NCBI RefSeq assembly: GCF_021869535.1 | Contig: NW_026262690.1 | Location: 61,884,995-61,948,994, forward strand | Source: Mytilus californianus | Lineage: Eukaryota; Mollusca; Bivalvia; Mytilida; Mytilidae | DNA length: 64,000 nucleotides | Direction: 5' to 3' | Shown: positions 1 to 13,255 of the stretch, in pieces | Numbering within the stretch: position 1 is the stretch's first letter | Layout of the letters: every line of letters starts with the position of its first letter | The notes under the pieces: generated by a model | Database searches by the model: none | Seen by the model: only the letters and a program-made list of their open reading frames with translations | Told to the model about the DNA's origin: nothing | Made by a program: the position numbers and the translations under genes

Positions 1-924
1 ATTAAGCTTTCCATTAATGATATAGATATCAAGATCGAGGAAAGGGCAGTGGTCATTGTTAGTATTAGCTTTATTTAAAGTAAGTTCAACAGGATAAATT
101 TCTTTAGTATACATACTGAAGTCGTCATTATTGAGAGCCAAAATATCATCCAAATATCTAAAAGTATTATTAAATTTGTGTATCAGATGTTGTTTCGATG
201 GGTCTTTGCTGATTTTTGTCATAAATTGTAACTCATAGCAATACAAAAAAAGGTCCGCAATAAGTGGTGCACAGTTAGTCCCCATTGGAATTCCGATAAC
301 CTGACGATATACGGAATCTCCAAAGCGAACAAAAATGTTATCTAGTAAAAATTCAAGGGCATATATAGTATCAAAGCATGTCCAATTGACATAGTTTTTT
401 TGTTTATTGCTACTAAAAAATGACCTAAAAGAGTTTGAACATATATATTCACATTCTGACTTTTTAAATGCCCATTTAATTAGGTGTGTGAATTTTTTCT
501 TAATGAAAATGTGAGGCAATGTGGTATATAGGGTAGAAAAATCAAAACTTTGAACAGATTCAAAATCACCAATATATGCATGTAATTTATCAAGTACTTC
601 CAACGAGTTCTTGACACTCCAAAAGTAATTAATTCCACTATTTTCGAAGGCCTTATTTGAACAATTTATTATCAGGTTTTTGATTGTACCAAGTGTACTG
701 GTAAGAAGAATAGACAATTTAGTAGTGGAACAATAGCTTGAAGACGAAATAAATCTATATTTGTAAGGTGTTTTGTGTAGCTTCGGAAGCCAATACATAG
801 TTGGGACTTTCATTGTATTTGATTCTGCATGTAAAGCGGTAGCTAAAAGTTTATGTTTGTTACAGATATGCATATTTACTAAACTTAGATTATAACTCCA
901 AGGTAAATTCAAAATGACGGACGC
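1..924 (-). CDS. Penelope-type reverse transcriptase, partial (runs off window edge)
   Basis: A single frame stays open from a stop at 925-927 down to base 1 (308 codons); the first ATG is at 871-873. Motifs in order: LPKLHKTP (789-766) and a YRFISSSS block, SFDFSTLYTT with the first catalytic Asp at 541-543, GIPMGTNCAPLIAD (294-253), then RYLDDI with the catalytic DD at 145-150, and FLDLDI near the edge. These are RT palm motifs. The KLHK, LYTT and GIPMGTNCAP signatures fit Penelope-like elements (PLEs) better than LINE or LTR RTs; this family call is recall-based. The thumb and any GIY-YIG endonuclease would lie left of base 1. No disabling mutation is visible in the 924 bases, so the copy may be recent. 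The upstream 925-1020 stretch has stops, so the element may be 5'-truncated or have a spacer there. A host protein is very unlikely. Confidence 0.88.
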
Positions 925-3900
925 TTACAAAACCTGACAAAAGCAAGCGTTCGACTATATCATCTGACAGAACGACGTTAACTGACCGTTAGGTGAGTGA
1001 AGCAGGCTCATCTTCATCTCCTCTGTCCCATTGCGCATTTATATTAGCAAATGCTAAAAAAAGGAAAACAACAAGATATAAATTTCATGCGTCTAAACCA
1101 TACGGTATGGAGTATTATTTCAGAGGACCTATTTCATAAAAAAAAATAGCAAGACAGATGGAATTGCTTCATCAAAAAATTACTTCTGAAACACTACTTG
1201 AAAAGGTTTATTCACGATCGAGCATTGTCCACACTTAATTCATAGCTTCAAAGTCAGAAGATGAAGTCAAAACCAATCAAAGGAAACTCCAAAATGGCCA
1301 GTTAAAAATAAATATAAAAAAAATACAAAAGCATTTTTGTATTAAGTATGATCTTGCGCGGTTTACTTCCAAGATAGAATTATTACTTACATAATAATAG
1401 TAGACTTATCATGAACGTGTATGTGATCTCTAGGAAATAGCCAAAAATTTAATTTGTTTTTCTTAAATTTGCTTCCTTTATTTATAATTTCTTAAATTTG
1501 AAAAGCCGTTAGAATCTTTTGAATGTGAGAACAAAAATATAACGTTTTCTGTCAAAACTTGTCAGTTTCTTTAGTCAACAAAAAAATCTTCATGTTTTTT
1601 ACATTAACTAATTTAAGAAATGAAATGATTATCAGGAGACAAAAACCAAAACTTAAATTGACGTATTTTATCTTACAATGTGTTACATGTGAAGGATTAT
1701 TTTTGATCACAGTAAATACTAAGTTTGTATAATAAATTTAACAGTTACCTTAATCTTCTAATGATTTTCACCATGCGAACTAATGTTGTTAATTACATAG
1801 GCGTGTCCTGGAATTAATTAATCTTTATGTTCTTTCTCGTTCATAGAGAGATTGAATAAAACTGTTTTGAAAGGGATTTTGTGGTGTCTGTTGGATAATA
1901 AAGGTATGTTATACAGGTGTTTCAGTAGAAATGAATTCAATCAAGTGCCATTAATCTACTAAAACTTGCATGAATGACTACTTTATGTAAGAAACGAGTA
2001 TAATTAAAAGCAGGCCTAATGACAAGTGTCAAAATTAAAATAATAAAAAAGACAACCTGATGTGTAAGGTTTCCCATCAGTTTGTCGAACAAAAAGACTA
2101 ATAATGTCCGTAAGTCAAGATTATCTGCTTACAAATATTCATGAATTGCTCGTTAAAAGTGTACGAGTAAACTAATATACGGACTAGGGAAACTTCGATT
2201 GCTTAAATGGAAAAGATGTTGTTTATTTGGATGTTGCCTCATGGTCACATTCCCAACTTTTGTATTTAAAAAGAATAATTGTAAATTTGAATGTTTTTTG
2301 TGTATTTCGTACGCTGCATTTTATATTTTTTAACTGAAGCAAATAAGAGATACTTTGTTACAGTTATTTTAACTACCAATCATACCATTGTGTATATGAG
2401 CGCTTCATTCTACAAATTGTTGTTTTCTACAAATAATTGAAAGATAAGAAAGGGACAGTAAATATTTCAAAGAAGAGAAGTATATGCAATACTTATATGT
2501 TTGCCCATCAGTTATGTTGCAATCAGCTAGTCATTTTTTTTTTATAATAGGTTTTGTTAGGAGTTGGTTATTATAATAAGAAGGTAAATTGTATGCTTTT
2601 GAACGTTTACCATTTTGAAGTACTGATGGGTAGGCTTTGTATCTGACTGTGTAATAATATGTTTGAAGTGTAAATCAGTTTTTATACATTTAGGTCCGTT
2701 AAAATATGCTTGTTATTTGAAAGCAATCCGTCTTTGTGCTAGCTCACAGTGATTGCAAATAGGGAAACCAAGTGAAAAAAGAGTTAGTCCAATAACAGTA
2801 ACAGTGATTAAAACATCGGAATATGCTTTATAATGAACTCTGGGAAACGTTTAGGTCATCATTTGCTTATTCCAGTGTGCCACGAAATGCTTATTGTTTT
2901 AAAACAAGGTTGAAAGAATATGATTTTGAGATGCAGAGAACAGATCTCGAGTAAAACAGACGTAATAAAAATTGTAGATTTCAGTTGTTCGTTTGAACGG
3001 TAAATGATATTGTTGTTAAGGACCTTTTCCCAACGCTCGTCTGTCGTACAAAATTTTAAGCTTGGTATCTATGAAGAGTTTATTTGTAATTGTATTCTTT
3101 CTGCAAAAAGTATGAGATTTCTTGTCTAGTTACATATTTCAATTATAAAATTGACACTAAACGTACCCGGAGAAATACAAGAAGAGAGAAAATAACCATG
3201 ATAAATTTCTATGGTTTTGTCAATAAATCGATTTTTACTAATCATTTCAATATCCTGTTCAGTTTAAGAAGAAACATTTGAATATCACAAGTCCCTAAAT
3301 TGTGCTTAATTAGCTTTCTAAAAGATATTAGAATTCCTTTGTTGTTTTCCTGGGAAAAGATTTATAACTTATTCATATTAAGTTTACCATACCTTTTTCT
3401 GGTATCACGGCTATTAAAATGTCGTTAGTCCCAGGTAAAGGCAATATCCATCTTTAGAAACACCGTTCAATTCAGAATCTTTGCAAGTAAATTGTCACTT
3501 GTATAATTAATGAACAGATTTCACAAATTTCTGAAACATCTCAGAATGGCAACGAAATATAACAATAAATGTACTTTATGATTGATGTTGAGGAAATTGA
3601 AAGAACGTAAAATAATTTCATAACTATGATAAGAAAAATGTTATTTAGTTATGTAAAGTTTCCACCAACTCTATATTTAAGTCCTCTTATTCAACAATTA
3701 TACTCTATAAGAATTATATTCTATAAGAATACAGAATGGATTTAAACAGTTATCCGGATACCTAAATCAAAGGACAACATAAACGTTTGTTATTTTTTAA
3801 AATTTTATCTCCTTTCTACAACAAACACGCATGGATCATTTTTCAATTAAGAAAATATGTGAAATCACGAAACTGTATTAGTTCTTGAAAGTCAAAAGGC

Positions 3901-6000
3901 AACATTATAATTGCTATATATAGACAAGAGTCAAATTTAAACTTAACCTTCTATCATAATTAATTATATGCCATGGTGGAAACTTTTCAATATAAAGTAT
4001 CTTAATATATAGACAATACCATAAAAAAATGAAATAGTCGAAAACCAACACAAGTTAACCAAAACAGATCCGTAGCCATACAGTTGTCAACATTGGACCG
4101 GCTCATTTGTGGCAATTTGTAAGTAAGAACGATTTTCGGTACTGTCTATAAGTCGCATTTCCATAACTTCGATTTTCAATATTGATCAAGTTTTCCGAAA
4201 CTTACTTTAGTGCACACGATTCATACTCTTATATCAAATTTCAAACCATGATAAATGCGTATAAAACAAAGAGCATGAAAAAGTTAAAAACAGATGGCTC
4301 CAAAGTTTAAATCTTCGTGTCTATATACTCAAACCTGGTTACTATCATTCATATTTATTATCGAAAGTTGAGATATCTTTGGAAATATTTTCATTTTATT
4401 GTATGACAAAATCGTATGCTACACACTTTATATGTGTCGAATTGTTCGTGAGAAGAAATATTTTCGTTCCTCATGTTTCAATTTTCCCTCAACACGTATA
4501 TCAATGAGAGTACCTTATGTAGTTTATCAGTACTAGCACTTCCTAGTAAATTAATTTAATATGTATAACTGTCATACATCTAAAACTTAAATAGAAGTAA
4601 TGTAATCAGACTGAATATAATATGTGACCATACTAACTATAATAGTCCAAGAATCAATATATGTCATTATCATCTCATGCTTCTTTTTGTTACTTTAGAA
4701 GCGATTTCTTTCAAGACTCATGCTGGTCTTGTGCAATTTTGCGACTATAAGTGTTTAAAACACTTTATAAATGCAATCTTATCATCTCGTGGGAAATCGT
4801 TCCCCTTTAAAACTTTTTAAGATATCAGTTTTCGTCCTTTAAATTGTTGATTTTAAAGCTTTGATTTTAATAAAGCTGTCATGGTATAGCTAGGAAATCT
4901 AAGACATAAATGAAGCCACACGACTCCCACTGCTATGATTTTGATTCTATGGTGGACTTAATGGCTCAGTTCTATCATATCGGATGTTAATATCTTTAAG
5001 GCAAAAATACATTTTTATTTAAAATCGTTTATGACTATCTGTATTAAATTGTCATACATTCAGGTTCACGTAATGACATACTAAAACGTCTTCATGAGTT
5101 AATTGTAAAAAAGCATCATTGACAGATTGTGAATTTTCATTTTTCTCTTAGATTTTAGAACAACTTAATTTATTTTTTACCACTGCTTTATATTATGCAG
5201 AATGTGAGATGGTCTTTTACAAGCGAAAGTTTGATTTTTTTCAAAGCTGTACACGGCTTTTTTTTTTATTATTCATTGTCAATTATCATTAAAATATCCA
5301 TGGTATATGCTAGATTTTCTCATTTTCCTCCAGATTTGTTCTGACTTTACTGTTCAGTCATTTTTAAAAACAAATATTTGGAACTATTTTCAAATTTTAT
5401 TGGCTTTCCTATCGAAATTTTGTCTATGAGATGAAGGTTATTTTTGAAAATAGATAAGCGATGATGTATGATATTCAAGTATTTCATCTGAAGGTAAATT
5501 GTTACATGAAGGTTTCATCTTTTTCCTTTTTTGGGGGAGTCATGGTATTTGGTTTTTTTCGACATATTTAGTTTTTATTTGCCTCCTTGCTGTCCTCTCC
5601 TTGTTGTTAAAATCTGTATTCATTTTGATAACACAAATATCCATTTTTGAAAAATTATATTTTCACTAAATACTGGTTCGAATTCTGTGTGACAACGTAA
5701 AGGTTTCGTTTCACACTATAACCCTTCTGAAGTTTGATTTAGAGAACTATAATAGAATCTTGCTAAAATGCTATCATCGGTATAAAATTATATTTAGTTA
5801 TAATATTTATAATCTCCACATATTTGCATAATTTTGATTTGAACGCTGAAACGCAAGTAAAATGCCTGGACAGAATCAAATAAATGTATGATTGGTTGAC
5901 TGTTGTTTACTTTACATCCAGTTGCAAATAGTTCATGCATGTTCAGGGCGAGAACAAATTAACAAAGAATACAATAGGTAGGATCTGCAAGTTAGGGGTC
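925..6000. other. AT-rich stretch, no recognised gene
   Basis: Only short, compositionally random ORFs are seen. No domain, tRNA, tandem repeat or recognisable dispersed repeat was identified. Bases 925-1020 may still belong to the upstream part of the Penelope-type element. Confidence 0.5.
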
Positions 6001-6119
6001 GATCGTTATGTTTGGCGGGACTGCAAATGGAACATGAGGGTATGTTGGATAAGGACATAAATTTTGCCTTGCAGCAGGCCACCTAAGGAAACCGCGTTGA
6101 GTAGTTGCAAGGTTTTTTC

Positions 6120-6235
6120 ACATGCAAAGAGCGTGGCACCCTTTCTACACGAGGCATCAGATTTAACGCCCCCGTTCCGACCAGACGTGGCTGCGTATTG
6201 ATACATCCCGTATAGCCAAACAGACACATCCGGTC
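6120..6235 (+). repeat. Dispersed repeat X, copy 1
   Basis: The segment reading GCGTGGCACCCTTTCTACAC, then an ACGAGGCATCAGATTTAACG-like block, then GACGTGGCTGCGTATT, is related to segments at 42,770-42,895, 42,940-43,080 and 55,255-55,325, all in the same orientation. It has higher GC than its surroundings. A 73-codon ORF on the opposite strand (6006-6227) overlaps it and is probably incidental. Family identity is unknown to me. Confidence 0.55.
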
Positions 6236-6240
6236 CTGCT

Positions 6241-9200
6241 TCTTTTAGAGTCCATGCGATTCCCTCTGTTTTTTGTTTGCTACCTTGATTTGTATCTTCT
6301 TTATAGATTTATAAAATTATAACTGGCATTAGTAAACCACTGTTGTCGAAATTTAGAGAGGATTTTATTGCCGAAACGGGAAAAGTACAAGGGGTGACCA
6401 TATTTCTATACCCCAGTCAATCTTTTGGGTTTGATACATGTACATGTACCCATTGGTGTTTCAAACTTAGTATGAGAGTTTAGTTTCCTTTAACAAATGT
6501 TGCTATTTTTCATTTACATTATATCAATGCAGTGTTACTTTAATATCTTATCTTTCCAATCAAAATGATCATATCTGAATTATATTTGATTTCTATACCA
6601 TGCTTTTAATATTTGAAAAAATAATTTCAAATTTCATCGGATTCCCTGTAACTTTTATTGTTAAATGTATATACAACATAATGTTCATCCATCTTAATTA
6701 TTAAATTCAATTAATGCTATAGTATAACAATATGCTATCGTCTGTTAATTTAAAGATTGAGAAATTGATTTGTTCTCAGAAACAATATTCTACCTTCCGG
6801 AGTGAAAACAGTGCGATTATAATGACAACATGATGGTCAATTTATATATTATAAATAAGAAAATTAATTTACTCTTCGTACTTTATGATTTTGTCTGACA
6901 ATCCTCGTTTATAACAAGTAATATTATTTATAATACAAAAGCAATCCAACAAAACATTATTGGATACCCATTTTAGACAAACCCGTAATTCCTATTACTG
7001 TTTTGATATCTTACCCTATTAATTATGAAAGATGCTTTTAGTTTGATTGCTAACCTAATAGATTTATTCTTTTACGCTCTCTAAGGGGTAGAATTATTCA
7101 ATTATGATAGTAAACTGATAGTGGAAACGATGTGTCTTTTCAGCTTTGGAGACAGTTATTATTTCTCAGGACTACGTGGTATGATAGGATGTGATAGATT
7201 AATAATTACACATGTCAACGTCTTTATATTCGTTATTGATTCTATACCAAGATGTATTAATATGTTCCATGAGAGAAATCAAGTAATCATGAATCTAGTA
7301 TACCTATCATGTCTGCAACAACTCTCAATTGTCTGAAAATAAACAGATATTTCTTGACCAATCAAAATAATGCGATTTGGGACTGTGTGTAAGTTATTCA
7401 GTTTTGAGTTGTATCGGGTGATTTATTATGAATTAATGGAGATTTCGTCAACGAGACAGCAATAAAAATCATATTAACCAAAACAGACATTGGATATCTA
7501 GAAGTCCCTACAAAAATATGTGTAGAAAGCCCAACGCTGTATGGTAACCTCTAACCGTCAAATGTCTAGACAAGGTGTGACGAAATTCGAAAAGGACGAC
7601 CCAGACATAAGACCAATACTAAGTTTTTAATTAACATAAACATGAAGAAATGGTTTTCATCCATTTACATTTACGAGATTCCTAATTTTTGAAAGTACAT
7701 GAACATGTGGCAAAATTCAACTAATCTTGTGAGTACTCAATGTTTACTCGACTCTTAAAACTAGTTGCTTTCTTTAAAAAAAGAAAAGCAATACGTGAAC
7801 CCAAGACCGCTAACTGGTCACCAAAAAATTGTTGCTAAATTTTTGTTTGTTTTTGAATTGAAATAATTGACTGTGAATAGAATAAGATAATGATGATGTT
7901 AAAACACCTTTATTAAAAATATGCAATTGTGTGTAGATTCTTGCACAAGTCAGTTGAAATCAATGTTGGATAGTTATGAATTGAAAAGTATATATACAGC
8001 TTCTATTTGAATATACATTTTAAAGCTCGACTATTTTATTTATTACTTGAGAATGTACATCGTTTTTTCGTAACCCTTTTGAAATCCCAGTTTTTACAAA
8101 CCGGATGTCTAATTCAAATTGCACAAACCAATCGCAATATAGATTTAAGCACTCAGTTTGCTTAATATTCTGGATGCATTTATTTCATCTATCATATCTT
8201 CATATTTTGTTTCCGGCATGGATGCCTTCTATTATTTTCAACTCGTTATTGAAGCTGTCTGTACTCATGGTAGATGTTGTATAGATACATTTAAAGTCCA
8301 ATTTCAATGTGAAGTGAAACCTTGTGGCATGCAACTTATACAAGAAGGTTTCGTATATTTTTCTTCAGAGTAACACACCAGCTCATTGTGACCTCTTATA
8401 TAGAGACTTATTTTGGTCTCATAAAACATCTCAAAATCTAAGGACTTCCTGATTTTACTTAAATCAATCCAAATATTCTACAGGAAAACTTGGTTTTGAA
8501 AAATATCTAATTTTCAGAAGTTTTATGAATACCTGAACATACTCTCAAAAGAACCAATTTATATAAAAAGATATGTAGATATACAAAGATACCAGGATTA
8601 CAATGTTGTACGCCAGACGCGAGTTAAGTCTACAAAGAATCAACAGTGACGCTCGAATTAAAAAAAAGTTAAAAAGGACAAATAAAGTACGAAGTTAAGT
8701 AATCCATTCCTTAGGTAGAAAATCCTTAGCTTTTCGAAAATGTCAAAGTTTATAATAGGACAGGGACTCAAAAAAAGAGAAACAGCTAGAGGTCAGAATA
8801 CCATAAGTAATGATAACCGTGCTTAAAAATCACATGTCAAGCTCTTACTGCCGTGTCCTGAATTCTAGATTAGAAAAGCGAAAATTCGCATTTACGAGTG
8901 AAATTAATATTTATGCATGCACGTGGTATTTTTGCGCAAGAAATAGTAAACAGACATCATACGCACTGATACTTTGGATAAGAATACGCATTTGTACCAT
9001 AGTACACATATTTAGATGCGATAAGGTTGAACTTTTAAAACAAACAAACAAAAATAGAATTACATACCTGTTAGTGAATTTTTTTCCGAAAATCTAGAAT
9101 ATTATTTTATAATATCAATAAACACAAACGTCAAGTATTTACGGATGGGCATTTTATTTATCAAATCAATCTGTTTTTAAAGTCTAACATTCCACTACAT

Positions 9201-9560
9201 GAATATATTGCTATACAAAATATAAACAGACTTATAAATCCATTTTCAAACAGTATAAAATAATTAACACTATGATAGCAATTAAATTTTGTCATGATTA
9301 TTGAAAAATATTAATTACGTTTTTGTGACATGCAAGGATTTAATGTCCTTGTGAATTGAAACCATGCAAGTATTTTTTAATTCGCGACCGTTTAAAATTT
9401 AGATACTTAGCTAATTTTGGGTACGCATCCCTGCTCATTGGTGCTTATTTTCATAAATGTAATGACTGTTAAAACCTGTGAGACATAATGCACGTATATA
9501 TGACAATTTTAATTATTATACTTCATGTCAAAATGCCAGATTTTGATTGGCTAATACGAG
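6241..9560. other. AT-rich stretch with one low-level dispersed repeat
   Basis: No gene is seen. Bases 7003-7050 (around GATGCTTTTAGTTTGATTG) are about 85% identical by eye to 59,149-59,196 in the same orientation, indicating an old dispersed repeat. Short ORFs at 7121-7336, 8158-8373 and 8810-9097 have no recognisable domain. Confidence 0.5.
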
Positions 9561-9570
9561 GGTGTTAATT

Positions 9571-9773
9571 TACTCTATTACCCTTCATGGAGACGCTTGA
9601 TCAAGTGTGCGCTTTATTAAATACGACTCTAACCTATGGCAAATACTCTATTATCCTTCACGGAGACGCTTGATCAAGTGTGCGCTTTATTAAATACGAC
9701 TCTATCCTATGGCAAATACTCTATTACCCTTCACGGAGACGCTTGATCAAGTGTGCGCTTTATTAAATACGGA
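9571..9773. repeat. 73-bp tandem repeat, about 2.8 copies
   Basis: Copies start at 9571, 9644 and 9717 (TACTCTATTA ... GGAGACGCTTGATCAAG ... GCGCTTTATTAAATACG). They differ by only a few substitutions, so the duplication is recent. The last copy stops before the CTATGGCAAA segment. Confidence 0.93.
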
Positions 9774-9861
9774 TGGTTTTTTATGTACAAGACGCCATAG
9801 TTTATTACTTAGAATTTGAAATTTAATCGACAGTTATAACAGAACATTCAGTATAATAAAT

Positions 9862-10003
9862 TAAATAACACATATCTTAGAGGGTGATAGAGCAGATTGT
9901 TACCCCTCGAAAAGACATTGTCAACCTTGGCTTCGCCTCAGTTGACAATGTTTTCTCGGGGTAACAATCTGCTCTATCACCCTCTCAGCTATGTGTTATT
10001 TAT
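9862..10003. repeat. Long foldback (hairpin) element
   Basis: Arms of about 60 bp (9863-9930 and 9947-10,001) are near-perfect reverse complements: TAACACATATCTTAGAGGGT on the left mirrors ACCCTCTCAGCTATGTGTTA on the right. The loop is about 15 nt around GGCTTCGCC. This is typical of foldback MITEs in bivalve genomes. No coding capacity. Confidence 0.92.
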
Positions 10004-10699
10004 ATACTATTCTATTATAAGAATAAATTCAGTCTCAGTTTAAACTTAATAATGAATATTCTCTTATAGTCTTGAAGTATCTATAAATGAAATTTGATAT
10101 TTTTGACACAAAAGTCCTTTTGTATGCTTATCTTTCTGCTTTACGACCACTGTGTTTCCGACCTAAGATAAATTTCGTTTTCTTAATTTTCTTCATGCTT
10201 TCCGCTATTTTCCCGTGCTATGATTGAAATACATAATATCAAATGATAAACGTTCAGAAATAATCAGTTAATTCTGGGTCATTATATATTAATAAACTAT
10301 TCCCAGATTTGTCGTGATGCACAACAGCACGCTGTATTAAATACTACACACACACAACGCGTTCAGGGGCCGTCTCAAAGCATGAATTATATAATTGCGT
10401 TATCATTTTACTTGACATTTAATAAACATTCACAATTTATTAAAAAGCAAATAGGTTGTAACGTATAAATGGTTTTTTGACTGCAACCTAGTCTTTATTG
10501 TTTTACCTTCCAATCTACAAATGAACTTTGATTGTTGAAATATACCATGTCACGTGGTAGCATATCCATAGAGGGACCGTATCAAAGACATAAATAGATA
10601 TCTGTATAAATGATCGAAAATTTTCGAGACGTTCCGAAAATCTTGATTCCGAGGATATCGAGTGGCTCATAGACACTTCCAAAACTCGCCAATATATAA
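10004..10699. other. No recognised feature
   Basis: AT-rich sequence with no gene or recognised repeat. A 93-codon minus ORF overlapping this stretch (10,515-10,796) has no recognisable domain. Confidence 0.45.
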
Positions 10700-10740
10700 G
10701 CGTGAACCCCTCAGCCTGAGGGGTTCGCGCAAAAAAAAAA
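10700..10740. repeat. Short 14-bp stem hairpin followed by A-tract
   Basis: GAACCCCTCA (10,704-10,713) and TGAGGGGTTC (10,717-10,726) are perfect inverted repeats around a GCC loop. Flanking bases extend the stem to 14 pairs with one G-T wobble. A run of ten A follows directly at 10,731. Confidence 0.85.
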
Positions 10741-10969
10741 GACAAAAAACAAAAATAATCAATAGAAGAATTCAAGATGCAATTAAGTATGTACATTTAA
10801 TGAAAACCATAAGTAGTACCTCATTCAATCATTTCAGTATGACAGCATATAAAACACAACGAAATAAAAACAATGCTATATAAAACCGAATCAGGGAATG
10901 CTCGCAGTTGTTTAAACAAGCTCAAAGTTCTAAGTCATTATTATGAAAACTTGCTTTCTAATATTATAA

Positions 10970-11478
10970 GAATAAGGTGTGATATGATTGCCGATGAGAC
11001 AATTATCCACCAAATGACGTGGATGTATGCAACAATAGGTTACCGTTTGACCTTCACTATGATTAAGTAGCAAACACATATAGCGTATTATCACACAAAA
11101 TAGGAACAGACATGCCAAAATTTTAAACAATTCAAACAAGAAAACCAAAGGCCTGATTTACTACAAAACAATTATCAAAAAATAAACAAATATGAGAGAC
11201 AGCAACCAACGACAACCACTGAATTACAGGCTCGGTACTTGGATACGACACATGCAGAATGATACAGGTTAAACATGACTGTGAGCATTCAACCCTTTCC
11301 TATCCGGTGACAGTATTGTAACAGCACAACGTAAGAACAAACAGTAAATCTCAGTTGGAAATATCTTGATTCATCAGATTGGCACGAAGCACAAAAACAA
11401 CTTACATAAAGACAAAAGTGACAGAGTTCCGATCTAAGAGTACTCGCAGTTCCTGAATGCTAGTTCAAACCAGTATAA
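10970..11478 (+). repeat. Mussel dispersed repeat M1, near full-length copy
   Basis: M1 is the name used here for the most frequent repeat in the window. This copy runs from GTGTGATATGATTGCCGATG through CAACGACAACCACTGAATTA and an AACCCT..CAGTATTGTAACAG block to the 3' part GAGTACTCGCAGTTCCTGAA. It has no ORF; small ORFs across it are incidental. I recognise the family as high-copy in Mytilus, but its class is unclear to me. Confidence 0.85.
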
Positions 11479-11483
11479 TAATA

Positions 11484-11727
11484 GACGATTTGGTATGATT
11501 GCCAATGAGCCAACTCTCCATAAGAGTCAGATGACTCGGATGTAATAAACTATAGGTCTTTTAACACTGAGCAAAATCCATACCGTATAGTCATTTATAA
11601 AAAGCACCGACATAACAAAATGTGAAACAATTCAAACAAGAAAACCATCAACCTGATTTATGATAAAACAATAAACGAAAAACCAATATGACAGACAGCA
11701 ACCAACGACAACCACTAAATTACGCTG
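11484..11727 (+). repeat. M1 repeat, 3'-truncated second copy in tandem
   Basis: It starts 6 bp after the previous copy (GGTATGATTGCCAATGAGCC) and runs to CAACGACAACCACTAAATTA, then stops. It is clearly diverged from the copy beside it, so this is not a fresh tandem duplication. Confidence 0.85.
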
Positions 11728-12910
11728 CTTCTGATTTGGTGAAAAAAAACTTGCTGACAAAAAAAAAAAAACTTATAAGAGAAGTTTTTAATAAGTATCA
11801 CAAGAAATATATTGAAATGAGTATGTGAGATGGAAAAAAAAATATTGGTACTTTTTTAGTAATTTGACTTTTTTTCTGTTTTCTGTTTTATATATTTTGA
11901 ATTACTTTTTCTGTTATAAAATCCAGTTTTTGTCCACTGTACTTCTTTGAAACTTTCGTAATTCAACGTCATAAATACATGTAAAATGACGGCGTGGAAT
12001 AGATTTGACTTAAAAGTATTCTTTTCAAGTATTGGAAATTTACCTCTTTATCTATAAAAGCTACTACACTGTGATTTCATTATGAGTGTTCCTCTACACC
12101 ATATGTAGTTCATTGAAAATTCTAACCAAATTACATCTTATTGTTTAACTGGTCAGAAATTTTACCAAACTGCTGTGTTTACTTATAAGCAGCATGATAG
12201 TATCAATGAAGTGGACTTTTTCTCACATTGATGACTTAATTCTGGTTATGACAGGACATAGCTACGTATTTAATCATCCTGCACACACAGACGACCCCAA
12301 ACTCTTTTCAGCATGTGTCTAACTGCTAGACTAGATGACCGGGTCTTACTGGTCATAGACCACAATTGATTTCCCCTTTATATTTGTTCTTTATAACGTT
12401 TTGTCACATTATAAAATCCCACCAGCAGTTTCTGTAAAATCTTTGGTGTGTGAATTGTTCAGTACCAGTCCAAAAATATATCCAAAATGACATAAAGCCA
12501 ATACACATTCCTACTGGTATGGACAAGTCAAGAGATGCTCCGAAAACTGTAAATATAACATTTCTGCACCTGGTCTATTCACCCATAAAAACTTAGAAAT
12601 TAACGAGCAAAGGAAAAAAACAAACTAAGAAAAAATACACTATGATAAAAGGGAACTATAATAAAAAAATATGGGTCTTTAATTGTAGTCAGGCCTACTT
12701 CCAGGCTCAATGGATGGGTCTTGCTGCAGTGCTAGGTGACCATATGTCTATAGCATAGTCAACCGCTGGGATTGCTCTAATGAATAAGCATGTTGGACCC
12801 AAGTCAATCTTTGGGATTGTATTAATTAATCAGCAGTGTTAATCTGTTATTCTTTGTATACTGTCCGTATCTGATTTAAAAAAGTAGAAAGGTATTTACA
12901 AACTAAAAGT
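11728..12910. other. No recognised feature
   Basis: AT-rich sequence with homopolymer A and T runs near 11,745-11,875. No gene or recognised repeat. Confidence 0.45.
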
Positions 12911-13255
<345 letters not shown>

